Program-made: the position numbers and the translations under genes | Notes under the pieces: generated by a model | Database searches by the model: none | The model's input: the letters and a program-made list of their open reading frames with translations, nothing else | Told to the model about the DNA's origin: nothing | From: Streptomyces sp. NRRL WC-3742 | GTDB taxonomy: Bacteria > Actinomycetota > Actinomycetes > Streptomycetales > Streptomycetaceae | Reading direction: 5' to 3' | DNA: 56,839 nt | NCBI RefSeq assembly: GCF_000720635.1 | Contig: NZ_JOCF01000069.1 | Coordinates: 1 to 56,839 of the forward strand | Shown: positions 40,228 through 51,349 of the stretch, in pieces | Position numbering within the stretch: position 1 is the first letter of the stretch | How the letters are laid out: every line of letters begins with the position of its first letter

Positions 40228-42093
40228 ATGAGTGAGCGCGGCGGACAGCGGCCGGAGGACTGGTCGACCGGGCAGTACCCGCAGGCGTACCAGGGCCAGG
40301 GGTACGAGCAGGGGCAGAACCCGCAGCACCCGCAGAACCCGCAGGACGCGCAGCAGCCGTACGGGCAGCAGCCCTACGAGCAGTACGAGCAGCAGGGGCA
40401 GTACGACCAGTACGGGCAGCCGGTGTACGGGCAGGGCTCGTACGGCGGCGGGTACGGGCAGCAGCAGGGCCAGCAGACCGGGCAGTTCCCGCAGCAGTAC
40501 GAGCAGCAGCAGTACCCGCAGCAGTACGACCAGTACGGCCAGCCGGTGTACGGGCAGCAGCAGTACGACCAGTACGGGCAGCCCGTGCAGGCGTACCAGC
40601 AGGGCGGCTACGGCTACCAGGACCAGGGCGGCGCGGGGTACGGCTACGACGGGTACCAGCAGGCGTACCAGGGTGAGCCGACGGCACCGGCGGCCCCGGC
40701 CGCCGCCGAGGAGCCCGCCGCCGTCGCGGAGCCCGAGCCGGTCGCGGCGCCGCCCGTCGTGGTGCCGCGGGCGCGCACGCCCAAGCCCGCCGAGGAGGCG
40801 CCGCCCTCCGAGCAGGTCGCCGGGGCGCGCGGCGGCAAGGGTGCCAAGGCGCCCAAGGACGCCTACGCCACGGGCGAGTTCTCCTTCGCCGAGGAGGAGA
40901 CGGAGGAGTCCGAGGACGTCATCGACTGGATGAAGTTCACCGAGTCCCGGGGCGAGGTGCGCGCCGAGCGGCGCCGCAAGCTGCGCAACCGGCTGATCGG
41001 CCTGGCCGTGGTCGTGGCGCTCGCCGCGGGCGGCACCGGCGGCTACCTGTGGCTCTCCTCCGACCAGCCCACGGCGGCCTCCGCGGCCGGCGGGCGCTCG
41101 GTCAACCTGGTGCACCTGCGCGACCTGCAGGGCAAGGTCTCCAGCGCGCTGCTGGTCAACGACGCCGGGGGCAAGAAGGGCACCGTCCTGCTGCTGCCCG
41201 ACACCCTGCGCCTGCCCGGCCCCGGCGACCCGCCGGTGACCACCGTCGGCCAGGCCATGGACAGCATCGGCGCCTCCGGGGCCCGGGACGGCCTGGCCAC
41301 CGTGCTGGGCGCGCCCGTCGCCGGCACCTGGCGTCTGGACACCCCGTACCTGGAACTGCTGGTCGCCCAGCTCGGCGGCGTGCGCGTGGACACCAACGCC
41401 GAGACCAAGGACGCCGCCGGAAAGCAGCTCTCCCCGGCGGGCAAGAACACCCTGCTCGGCGGCAAGGCGGCCGTCGCGTACGCCACCCTCCAGGCGCCCG
41501 GCGAGAACCGCGACGCCCAGCTGGCCCGGTTCGGGCAGGTGCTGGACGCGGTGGTGCGCACCATGCCGACCGCGTTCGCCGACGCCAAGGACGACGTGCA
41601 CCGGATGAACGCGGTGCTCGACCCCTCGCTGCCCGAGGACGCCCTGGCCGGGGTGCTCGCCCAGCTCGCCCAGCAGGCCAAGGACGGGCACCTGTCCACC
41701 GCCACGCTGACCGTCAGGCCGGACGGCGGGCTGGACGAGGCCACCGCCGGCAAGCAGGTCAAGGACGTGCTCGGCGGCACCGTGAAGTCGGCCGCCTCGG
41801 GCGACACCCCGGCCCGGGTCTCCATCCAGGACGCCACCGGCAACGACCAGGCGGCCGCCGCCGCGCAGGTGCAGGTCACCAACGCGGGCCTGACCTTCGT
41901 CCCCGGCGGCGCCAAGACCGCGCCGCAGGCCGCCAGTGAGATCCGCTACACCGACGACGCCCGCCAGGCGGCGGCGAAGTCGCTGGCGACCAGCCTCGGG
42001 CTGCCGGAGACGGCGGCGAAGAAGACCGGCGACGCCCAGACCGCGGACCTGGTGGTCGTGCTCGGCAAGGACTACCAGGTGCCGAAGGGCTAG
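40228..42093 (+). CDS. LCP/LytR_C-type membrane protein, PdtA-like, with Gln/Tyr/Gly-rich arm
   Basis: A 621-residue protein. Residues ~10-150 form a cytoplasmic low-complexity arm of Gln, Tyr, Gly and Pro with repeated QYDQYGQPVYGQ-type units. Acidic and basic stretches follow, then one membrane segment (about 252-275) and an outside region resembling a LytR-CpsA-Psr domain, with a LytR_C-like end (about 545-620). LCP enzymes move teichoic-acid-like polymers to peptidoglycan. The arginines of the usual active site are not seen: the YARxR-type motif reads YATLQAP. Position after nadD matches S. coelicolor PdtA. AGGAG precedes the ATG. Confidence 0.85.
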   Translation: MSERGGQRPEDWSTGQYPQAYQGQGYEQGQNPQHPQNPQDAQQPYGQQPYEQYEQQGQYDQYGQPVYGQGSYGGGYGQQQGQQTGQFPQQYEQQQYPQQYDQYGQPVYGQQQYDQYGQPVQAYQQGGYGYQDQGGAGYGYDGYQQAYQGEPTAPAAPAAAEEPAAVAEPEPVAAPPVVVPRARTPKPAEEAPPSEQVAGARGGKGAKAPKDAYATGEFSFAEEETEESEDVIDWMKFTESRGEVRAERRRKLRNRLIGLAVVVALAAGGTGGYLWLSSDQPTAASAAGGRSVNLVHLRDLQGKVSSALLVNDAGGKKGTVLLLPDTLRLPGPGDPPVTTVGQAMDSIGASGARDGLATVLGAPVAGTWRLDTPYLELLVAQLGGVRVDTNAETKDAAGKQLSPAGKNTLLGGKAAVAYATLQAPGENRDAQLARFGQVLDAVVRTMPTAFADAKDDVHRMNAVLDPSLPEDALAGVLAQLAQQAKDGHLSTATLTVRPDGGLDEATAGKQVKDVLGGTVKSAASGDTPARVSIQDATGNDQAAAAAQVQVTNAGLTFVPGGAKTAPQAASEIRYTDDARQAAAKSLATSLGLPETAAKKTGDAQTADLVVVLGKDYQVPKG

Positions 42094-42218
42094 GCCGTGT
42101 CTTTCGGATCACGCCGGGCGGTCGCCGCCGGGGCACGCACCTCGACGGCTTCTCGTCGGTCACCAATGCTCCGCAGTGGCTCCCTCCTCGGCGGGCGGCG
42201 TGAGATCCTGGAAGGCGA

Positions 42219-42239
42219 CCCCCGGCCGCGTGCCGGGGG
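42219..42239 (+). terminator. Hairpin between the LCP gene and rsfS
   Basis: An 8-bp GC-only stem (42219-42226 with 42232-42239) with a 5-nt loop. It is 126 nt after the LCP stop and 32 nt before rsfS, so it might instead be part of the rsfS leader. Confidence 0.45.
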
Positions 42240-42270
42240 CCGCCCCACGCAGCCGAGCCGGAAGAACAAC

Positions 42271-42729
42271 GTGACCGTCACCGACCACAGCCAGCAGCTC
42301 ATCAACGTCGCCGCGCAGGCGGCGGCCGACAAGCTCGCGCACAACATCATCGCGTTCGACGTCAGCGAGGTGCTGTCGATCACCGACGCCTTCCTGATCG
42401 CCTCCGCGAACAACGACCGCCAGGTCCGCGCCATCGCCGAGGAGATCGAGGACCAGCTGCGCGAGCAGCTCGACATCAAGCCGGTGCGTCGCGAGGGCGA
42501 GCGCGACGGCCGCTGGATCCTGCTCGACTACCTGGACATCGTCGTGCACGTCCAGCACTCCGAGGAGCGCTCCTTCTACTCCCTCGACCGGCTCTGGAAG
42601 GACTGCCCCGAGCTGCCGCTCCCGGCCGACGCCCTCGAGTCGCGCAACCGCCCCGACGCCCACACCGACGAGGCCGGCAACGCCGTCGCCCCGGCCGACG
42701 ACTTCGGCAAGCCCGAGGAGCTGCACTGA
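42271..42729 (+). CDS. rsfS: Ribosome silencing factor RsfS
   Basis: A 152-residue protein that binds L14 and blocks subunit joining when nutrients are low. DUF143 features are visible: AADKLAHNIIAFDVSEVLSI, TDAFLIASANNDRQVRAIA and WILLDYLDIVVHVQ. A ~35-residue acidic tail follows. The GTG at 42271 fits the family N-terminus, with CCGGAAGAA upstream. Its stop overlaps the next gene. Confidence 0.95.
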   Translation: MTVTDHSQQLINVAAQAAADKLAHNIIAFDVSEVLSITDAFLIASANNDRQVRAIAEEIEDQLREQLDIKPVRREGERDGRWILLDYLDIVVHVQHSEERSFYSLDRLWKDCPELPLPADALESRNRPDAHTDEAGNAVAPADDFGKPEELH

Positions 42730-43373
42730 GCAGGACCGCGCGGGGCCCGCGCATCGTCTTCTGGCGGCACGGCCAGACGTCCTGGAACCTCGAGTCCCGG
42801 TTCCAGGGGACGACCGACATCGACCTGACCGAGCAGGGCCTCGAGCAGGCCCGGCGCTCCGCCCGGCTGCTCTCCGGGCTGCGTCCCGACCTGCTGATCT
42901 CCTCCGACCTGATCCGGGCCCGGCGCACCGCCGAGGAGCTGGCCGAGGTCACCGGGCTGGACGTGCAGCACCACGAGGGCCTGCGGGAGACGTACGCGGG
43001 CTCGTGGCAGGGCCTGACCAACGCCGAGATCCGCGAGCGCCACCCCGAGGAGTACGCGGCCTGGGCGGCCGGCGAGCCGGTGCGGCGCGGCGGCGGCGAG
43101 CTGGCCGAGGAGGTCGCGGACCGGTCGGTGCCCGTGGTGCTGGAGGCCGTCGAGAAGCTGCCCGAGAACGGCACGCTGGTCGTGGTCAGCCACGGTGGGA
43201 CGATCCGCACCATGCTCGGGCGGATGCTGGGCCTGGAGCCGGCCCTGTGGGAGTGCTTCGGCGGGCTGTCGAACTGCTGCTGGTCGGTGCTCGGCCGGGG
43301 CGCGCGCGGCTGGCGGCTCCTGGAGCACAACGCCGGCACGCTTCCGCAGCCGGTCATCGGCGACGACACCTGA
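42726..43373 (+). CDS. Histidine phosphatase-family protein
   Basis: A 215-residue cytoplasmic phosphatase of the phosphoglycerate mutase-like family. The phospho-accepting histidine is in FWRHGQTSWN, and the second His in VVVSHGGTIRTML. The substrate is unknown. The only suitable start for the complete domain is CTG at 42726, which overlaps the rsfS stop (CTGA) and has GAGGAG 5 nt upstream; there is no ATG, GTG or TTG in frame until within the domain. The CTG start is therefore likely real and coupled to rsfS. Confidence 0.85.
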   Translation: MSRTARGPRIVFWRHGQTSWNLESRFQGTTDIDLTEQGLEQARRSARLLSGLRPDLLISSDLIRARRTAEELAEVTGLDVQHHEGLRETYAGSWQGLTNAEIRERHPEEYAAWAAGEPVRRGGGELAEEVADRSVPVVLEAVEKLPENGTLVVVSHGGTIRTMLGRMLGLEPALWECFGGLSNCCWSVLGRGARGWRLLEHNAGTLPQPVIGDDT

Positions 43374-43464
43374 GGGCCCCGGCGGCCCCGGCGGTACGGC
43401 CGGGGTCGGGGGCCCTTCCAGGAGCCGACGAGGATCGGATTTCGCAGTTCCGGGCCTGACCGGC

Positions 43465-43470
43465 TAGAGT
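43465..43470 (+). promoter_or_regulatory. Possible -10 element of the first tRNA-Ala pair
   Basis: TAGAGT, 61 nt before the first tRNA. TTCGCA at 43441-43446, with an 18-nt spacer, is a weak -35. Confidence 0.4.
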
Positions 43471-43531
43471 CTTCCTCGTTCGCACGGAAGGAACGCGGCC
43501 CGGGAGGGAAGCGGAAGATCCGGTGACGTGC

Positions 43532-43604
<73 letters not shown>

Positions 43605-43655
43605 CTCCGCATCGGCGGTCGTGGAAACCGGTAGGTCCAGGGTCGTCCGTGTCGC

Positions 43656-43728
<73 letters not shown>

Positions 43729-43739
43729 CAGTGGTTCGA

Positions 43740-43768
43740 GAGGCCGTCACCCGGTGGGTGGCGGCCTC
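43740..43768 (+). terminator. Terminator of the first tRNA-Ala pair
   Basis: Stem GAGGCCG (43740-43746) with CGGCCTC (43762-43768), continuing inward with TCACC/GGTGG-type pairs. Confidence 0.65.
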
Positions 43769-43789
43769 CCGGCGTTCCGGCCGCGTTCC

Positions 43790-44698
43790 TCACAGGTCGC
43801 AGGTGTGCGTCCAGCCGCCCGGCGTCAGGGAGTTGAGCCGCTCGACCAGCTCCCGGTCGTACGCGCTCTCCGGGACGTACACCACGATGTAGCACTCCGG
43901 GACACCCGGCACCGTCAGATAGGTCGCGTTCAACCGCATCACCCCGAGCGCCGGGTGGCGGAAGACCCGCCGCAGGGTGTGCGGCGGCGCCACCTCCTGG
44001 CGGGCCCACAGCTCCCGGAACACCTCGCTGCGCGCCGACAGCAGCCGTACGTGCTCCTCCCAGGCCGGCTCGCCGACGTGCCTGCCGTAGGCCGAGCGCA
44101 GCACCGCCACCATTCGCGGCAGCGTCTCCTCCGGGTTCTCGCACGGGTTGCAGCACAGGGGCGCGGTCAGCATGCACCAGAGGCTGTTGAAGAACACCCC
44201 GCCGTCCGGGCGCATCCGCTCGGTGCCGAACAGCGAGCGGTACGGCCGGTTGAAGCTCAGCACGTCGAACCGGGTGTTGGAGACCGCCGCCGGCAGCGGG
44301 GCGAGCGAGTCCAGGATCACCTGGATCGAGGGGCTCAGCTCCGGAGCGTCCGGCTGCGCGGTCGGGGAGGGCTCCATCCCGGCCAGCCGGAACAGGTACC
44401 GGCGCTCGGTGCCGTCCAGCCGCAGCGCCCGGGCCACGGCCACCAGCACCTGCTCGCTCGCGTTGATCGGGCGGCCCTGCTCCAGCCACGTGTACCAGGT
44501 CACCCCGACCCCGGCGAGCTGCGCGACCTCCTCGCGGCGCAGCCCTGGGGTGCGGCGGCGCAGGCCCGGCGGCAGGCCGACGTCCTCGGGGGCGACCCGC
44601 GCCCGGCAAGCCTTCAGGAAGCGGGCCAGCTCGGTACGGCGGTGTCCGCGGCCGGCCGACGCGGCGGGCAGTTCCTCCAGCACGGTCATGACGTCCAT
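43790..44698 (-). CDS. Xre-family regulator with MmyB-like ligand domain
   Basis: A 302-residue regulator. The N-terminal helix-turn-helix (RREEVAQLAGVGVTWYTWLEQGR, about 50-72) is followed by an MmyB-like ligand-binding domain (about 115-285, with FDVLSFNRPYRSLFG and LNATYLTVPG). It is divergent from an MFS exporter, so it is probably a local repressor responding to the exported compound. ATG at 44698 or, three codons on, 44689; neither has a strong ribosome site. A perfect inverted repeat lies between the two genes. Confidence 0.87.
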   Translation of the reverse strand: MDVMTVLEELPAASAGRGHRRTELARFLKACRARVAPEDVGLPPGLRRRTPGLRREEVAQLAGVGVTWYTWLEQGRPINASEQVLVAVARALRLDGTERRYLFRLAGMEPSPTAQPDAPELSPSIQVILDSLAPLPAAVSNTRFDVLSFNRPYRSLFGTERMRPDGGVFFNSLWCMLTAPLCCNPCENPEETLPRMVAVLRSAYGRHVGEPAWEEHVRLLSARSEVFRELWARQEVAPPHTLRRVFRHPALGVMRLNATYLTVPGVPECYIVVYVPESAYDRELVERLNSLTPGGWTHTCDL

Positions 44699-44731
44699 CG
44701 TGCCGCAGGGAGCGCGGGCGATACAGGTGCT

Positions 44732-44772
44732 GCCGGTACCAGGATCGGCAGGCTCTAACCACTGGTACCGGC
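44732..44772. promoter_or_regulatory. Candidate operator between regulator and exporter
   Basis: A perfect 11-bp inverted repeat, GCCGGTACCAG (44732-44742) and CTGGTACCGGC (44762-44772), separated by 19 nt. Each arm contains the palindrome GGTACC. The right arm lies 20 nt before the exporter ATG. Confidence 0.65.
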
Positions 44773-44792
44773 GCGCCCGCAGGCTGATCGTC

Positions 44793-46259
44793 ATGACCGA
44801 CCTCCAGACCCCGCCCGGAGCCGCCGTGGGCGCCGCAGGCACGGCCGCGCCGACCGTACGGCCCGGGCTGCTCCTCGCGCTCGTCCTGTGCGGGCAGTTC
44901 ATGGCCGTGCTCGACGGCTCCATCGTCAACGTCGCGGTGCCGACCATCCGCACCGACCTGGGCGCCTCCGGCGCCGCCCTGCAACTCGTGATCGCCGGGT
45001 ACTCCATCGCCTACGCGGTGCTGCTCATCACCGGCGCCCGGCTCGGCGCCCGCTTCGGGTACGGCCGGCTGTTCCAGGCGGGCCTGGCGGGCTTCACCGT
45101 CACCTCGCTGGCCTGCGGCCTCGCCCCGGGCACCGGCTGGCTGATCGCCTTCCGGCTGATGCAGGGCGCGGGGGCGGCGGTGATGGTGCCGCAGGTGATG
45201 AGCCTGCTGCAGCGCACCTTCACGGGGGCCGCGCGGGCCCGGGCGATCGGGCTGTTCTCGGGGGTGACGGCCGCCGGGGTCGCGTTCGGGCAGATCGCCG
45301 GCGGGCTGCTGGTCAGCGCCGACCTGTTCGGCTCCGGCTGGCGGCCGGTGTTCCTGGTCAACGTGCCGATCGGGCTGCTGCTGATGGCGGCCGGGGTCCG
45401 GCTGCTGCCGCGCCTGCCCGGGGACGCCTCGCGCGGCTTCGACCTCCCCGGGCTGGTGACGCTGGCCGCGGCCCTGGGCCTGCTGGTGGTGCCGCTGGTG
45501 CTCGGCCACGAGCTGGGCTGGCCGGCCTGGGGCTGGGCGATGCTCGCGGGCAGCGTGCTGCTGTTCGGCCTGTTCGTGGTGATCGAGCGCCGGGTCGCCC
45601 GGAGCGGCGGGCAGCCGCTGATCTCCGGGCGGGTGCTGAAGGCGCCCGGGCTGCGGCCGTCGGTGGCGGGGCTGTTCACGATCATGGCGGCCTACTCGGG
45701 CTTCATGTTCACCTTCGCCCTGCACCAGCAGGCGTCGCTGGGCCACGGCGCGCTGAAGGCCGGGCTCTGCTCGGCCCCCGTCGCGATCGGCTTCGGGGCG
45801 ACCAGCCTGTACTGGCAGAAGCTGCCGGGACGTCTGCACGGGGTGCTGCCGACGCTCGCCGGGGTGCTGCTCGGGGGCGGGTACCTGCTGCTGGGGGTGC
45901 TGCTCGGGGGCGGCGCCGGGATCGGGGCGGTGGTGCTGCTGGAGACGGGCCTGCTCGGGCTGGTCGCGGGCTGCGCGTACGCGCCGCTGTTCGCCCGGGC
46001 GCTGGCGAGGGTGGCGCCGGAGGACGCGGCGGACGCGAGCGGGGTGACGGTGACGATCCTCCAGCTCGGGCAGGTGGTCGGGGTCGCGGCGCTGGGGTCG
46101 GTGTTCCTCGGGCAGGTGGACCTGCCGGCGCCGGCGGCCGACTCGGGGCACGCGCTGATGGTCACGCTGGGGGTGAACCTGGTGATGGTGCTCGCCGGGG
46201 TGGTGTTCGCGGCGCGCAGCCGGCGGGCGGGCGCGCTCTCGGGTGCGGCGGCGGGGTGA
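44793..46259 (+). CDS. MFS drug exporter, DHA2-like
   Basis: A 488-residue transporter with about fourteen membrane segments. The family motif LDGSIVNVAVPTI is in the first segment (about 45-57), followed by RLGARFGYGRLFQ in the loop after the second and GWRPVFLVNVPIGLLL midway. Proton-driven export of a drug-like compound is the usual role. The start at 44793 follows a leader of ~20 nt that overlaps the operator. Closed by the hairpin at 46276-46300. Confidence 0.9.
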   Translation: MTDLQTPPGAAVGAAGTAAPTVRPGLLLALVLCGQFMAVLDGSIVNVAVPTIRTDLGASGAALQLVIAGYSIAYAVLLITGARLGARFGYGRLFQAGLAGFTVTSLACGLAPGTGWLIAFRLMQGAGAAVMVPQVMSLLQRTFTGAARARAIGLFSGVTAAGVAFGQIAGGLLVSADLFGSGWRPVFLVNVPIGLLLMAAGVRLLPRLPGDASRGFDLPGLVTLAAALGLLVVPLVLGHELGWPAWGWAMLAGSVLLFGLFVVIERRVARSGGQPLISGRVLKAPGLRPSVAGLFTIMAAYSGFMFTFALHQQASLGHGALKAGLCSAPVAIGFGATSLYWQKLPGRLHGVLPTLAGVLLGGGYLLLGVLLGGGAGIGAVVLLETGLLGLVAGCAYAPLFARALARVAPEDAADASGVTVTILQLGQVVGVAALGSVFLGQVDLPAPAADSGHALMVTLGVNLVMVLAGVVFAARSRRAGALSGAAAG

Positions 46260-46275
46260 GGCGGGGTGAGGCGGG

Positions 46276-46300
46276 GGCCGGGGCCGCAGGGGCCCCGGCC
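46276..46300 (+). terminator. Terminator of the MFS gene
   Basis: A 10-bp stem GGCCGGGGCC (46276-46285) with GGCCCCGGCC (46291-46300). Confidence 0.7.
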
Positions 46301-46406
46301 TCGGGGAATGGATTTCTGGAGCACGCCCCGGACCGTGTAAAGTAGTCGATGTCGCCGAGGGAAACGGACGGGAACGGCCGAGGAACCCGGTGACGTCGCA
46401 GGTCGA

Positions 46407-46479
<73 letters not shown>

Positions 46480-46488
46480 CAGTGGTTG

Positions 46489-46520
46489 AAGAGCCGCCTC
46501 CCAAACGGGGGGCGGCTCTT
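46489..46520 (+). terminator. Terminator of tRNA-Ala copy 3
   Basis: A 10-bp stem (46489-46498 with 46511-46520) with additional C/G pairs inside. Confidence 0.75.
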
Positions 46521-46564
46521 CGCCGTTGTGTCCATGCCATCGGCGGTGGGGCCCCGAATCCCGC

Positions 46565-46570
46565 TACCGT
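46565..46570 (+). promoter_or_regulatory. -10 element, leaderless start of the TPR regulator
   Basis: TACCGT followed by 6 nt and the ATG at 46577. Confidence 0.45.
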
Positions 46571-46576
46571 CGTGCC

Positions 46577-47872
46577 ATGGCCGATCTGCAGCGAAGGCGG
46601 AACGAGGAACTGGCCCGGATACTGCACCAGCTCGGCTGGAGTCCGGAACGCCTGGCCCGCGAGGTGAGCCTCGCCCTGCCGCCGGGCCTGGCGATCAGCT
46701 CCACCGCCCCGTACAAGTGGCGCGACCGGGGCATGGTGCCGCGCAGCCCGCACGACCAGACCGTCTGCGAGGTGCTCAGTCGCACCCTGGGCATCGCCGT
46801 CACCTACGAACAGCTGTGGGGCCGGATGGGCGGCCACCGCGGCGCCAAGATCCTCTCGCCCGGGCTGCTCACCGACGCGTGGACGGCCGACACCGCGCAG
46901 ACCGCGCTGCGCGAGGCCGCCACCGACGCCGGGCCCGTACGGCTCACCGACCTCTTCCGCAGCGGCGACCTCGACGTGGCCGCCGACCGCCTGGCCACCC
47001 CGCCCCCGCCCGTCGGCGGCGGCGAGGGGGCGCTGCGCGTCGACCCCACCCTGGTCGGCGACCTGGGCCTGTCCTACCGCAGCAAGCAGCGGCTCGAGCG
47101 CTCCTGCGGCGGGGGCCTCGTCCTCGGCCCCGCCCGGGCCGAACTCGCCATGCTGGCCAAGCTGTTGGAGCTCGGCGCGTACGAGGAACGGCTCGGCCGC
47201 GACCTGTACGGCACCGCCAGCAGGCTCGCCCGGCTGGCCGGCTGGGCCGCGTACGACCTCGGCCACGACGCGGCCGCCCAGCGGGCCTTCGTCGCCGCGC
47301 TGCGCGCCGCGCACGTCAGCGGGGACGTCCGGCTCGGGGTCGCCGTGCTCGGCGCGCTCGTGGTGCTCGCCACCCAGGGCGCCGGCGGGCGCGGCCTGGA
47401 CGCCGTCGCCGCGCTGAGCCGCGCCCTCGACGTGCACGGCCAGGCGCTCACCCCCGTCGGGCGGGCCCGCCAGCTCGGCCGCATCTCCCGCGCCCACGGG
47501 CGCCGGGGCGACGCCGAGCAGGCCGAGGCTTCCGCCGTCCGGGCCTTCGCCGAACTGGACGGCGTGCCCGGCACCGAGGAGGCCCGGGCGTTGGTCGCGG
47601 GCATGGTGGGGGAGGGGCGCCTGGCGCTCGGACGCCACCGGATGGCCAAGGCGCTGCTCGCCGAGGCCGTCGCCGGGCTCGGGTCGGGGCGGGCGCGCAG
47701 CAAGGCGCTGCTGATGGTGCGCCTCGCCGAGACCCACCGGCGGCTCGGGGACCGGCGGGAGGCGGCCCGGACGGCGGAGCTGGCGCGGGCCCTGGCGGCG
47801 GGGATGCAGTCGGAGCGGCTGGCGCGGGCGCTGCGGGACTTCGACGCGGCGGGGCGGGCGGCGGCGGAGTGA
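46577..47872 (+). CDS. Helix-turn-helix/TPR regulator-like protein
   Basis: A 431-residue protein. The N-terminal ~80 residues (ARILHQLGWSPERLAREV, then PYKWRDRGMVP) look like an atypical Xre DNA-binding domain. The rest is Ala/Arg/Leu-rich helical repeats of TPR type. It is similar in plan to the element-borne regulator at 14503, though not a close copy. The start is set by the leaderless -10; a longer frame from 46526 is rejected. Target genes are unknown. Confidence 0.8.
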   Translation: MADLQRRRNEELARILHQLGWSPERLAREVSLALPPGLAISSTAPYKWRDRGMVPRSPHDQTVCEVLSRTLGIAVTYEQLWGRMGGHRGAKILSPGLLTDAWTADTAQTALREAATDAGPVRLTDLFRSGDLDVAADRLATPPPPVGGGEGALRVDPTLVGDLGLSYRSKQRLERSCGGGLVLGPARAELAMLAKLLELGAYEERLGRDLYGTASRLARLAGWAAYDLGHDAAAQRAFVAALRAAHVSGDVRLGVAVLGALVVLATQGAGGRGLDAVAALSRALDVHGQALTPVGRARQLGRISRAHGRRGDAEQAEASAVRAFAELDGVPGTEEARALVAGMVGEGRLALGRHRMAKALLAEAVAGLGSGRARSKALLMVRLAETHRRLGDRREAARTAELARALAAGMQSERLARALRDFDAAGRAAAE

Positions 47873-47927
47873 GACCGCTCGGGGAATGTCCGGAGCGGTG
47901 GTGCGGGACCGCTCGGGGAATGTCCGG
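47873..47927 (+). repeat. 21-bp direct repeat before the leuS leader
   Basis: 47873-47893 and 47907-47927 are identical. Between and across them GAGCGGT (47893-47899) and ACCGCTC (47908-47914) can form a stem, possibly ending the regulator transcript. Confidence 0.8.
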
Positions 47928-47949
47928 GAGGGGGTTGACGGGCTTGCGG

Positions 47950-47955
47950 TACCCT
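47950..47955 (+). promoter_or_regulatory. -10 element of the leuS leader transcript
   Basis: TACCCT followed by 6 nt and the leader peptide ATG. The TTGACG at 47935-47940 is only 9 nt upstream, too near to be its -35. Confidence 0.5.
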
Positions 47956-47961
47956 GAGCCC

Positions 47962-48000
47962 ATGCGAACCGTGAGCCTGCTCCTTAGCCGGCCGCGCTGA
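47962..48000 (+). CDS. Leu-rich leader peptide upstream of leuS
   Basis: A 12-residue reading frame, MRTVSLLLSRPR, starting 6 nt after a -10 hexamer and therefore probably leaderless. It has three consecutive Leu codons, CTG, CTC and the rare CTT. The segment just after them can pair with 48007-48012, and a hairpin with U-run lies 45 nt beyond its stop. This is the arrangement of a ribosome-mediated attenuator: low charged tRNA-Leu would stall the ribosome and favour readthrough into leuS. Not tested; inferred from layout. Confidence 0.65.
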   Translation: MRTVSLLLSRPR

Positions 48001-48045
48001 CCAGGACCGGCTGAGCCCAAGGGCGGTGCCGGAGTCGGCGTGGCG

Positions 48046-48069
48046 TCCCCTCCTGCGAGGGGATTTTTT
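48046..48069 (+). terminator. Attenuator-type terminator in the leuS leader
   Basis: A 7-bp stem (48046-48052 with 48057-48063), a 4-nt loop and six T residues (48064-48069). A real U-run is rare in this GC-rich genome, which makes the site stand out. It lies 104 nt before leuS. Confidence 0.75.
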
Positions 48070-48172
48070 GTTTTCCGCCCCTGTTTTCCGCCCCCGCCCC
48101 TCTTCACGGGCTGAGCCTTGGACGGCCGCGCCGCGCGGTTCGCCAACTGACACCGATGGAGCTTGAAGGACC

Positions 48173-51052
<2,880 letters not shown>

Positions 51053-51076
51053 CGGTTGCGGGTTCTGTGGTGCAGG

Positions 51077-51108
51077 CCGGGCGGGTGTCCTTCGGGGCGC
51101 CCGCCCGG
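51077..51108 (+). terminator. leuS terminator
   Basis: A 9-bp stem (51077-51085 with 51100-51108) and a 14-nt loop, 25 nt after the stop. Confidence 0.7.
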
Positions 51109-51121
51109 TTCTGTGTGGTCC

Positions 51122-51197
51122 GGGGTGCTGCTGGGGGTGCCGCTGGGGGGTGCTCGGGGGCGCTGATGGGGGGTGCTGCCGGGGGCTCTCGGGGGGA
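51122..51197 (+). repeat. G-tract cluster downstream of leuS
   Basis: Seven runs of four to six G residues at intervals of about 8-13 nt, several followed by TGCT, in the gap 51053-51349. It could fold as a G-quadruplex or be a degenerate tandem repeat. Confidence 0.6.
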
Positions 51198-51349
51198 TCC
51201 CCGATCTGTCCCTGATCTCGGGGCCGTGAGCCGGTTTGGGGCTCCTGCGGGCCAGGGGCTGCGGCTACGGTGGAACTCACGGTGATGCGGCCCGCGTTGG
51301 GCCCGCGTAGGGCTCGGTCGGGTTGATCCGGCGGCGGAAGGTGGCGGCG

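Noticed and set aside
40264..40690. Short regular repeats considered as a CRISPR array
   Set aside because: They are in-frame Gln/Tyr/Gly codons of the LCP-like gene, without constant repeats and unique spacers. No CRISPR array or cas gene is seen anywhere in the window.
47935..47940. TTGACG as -35 for the leuS leader promoter
   Set aside because: Only 9 nt from the TACCCT hexamer; 16-19 nt would be needed.
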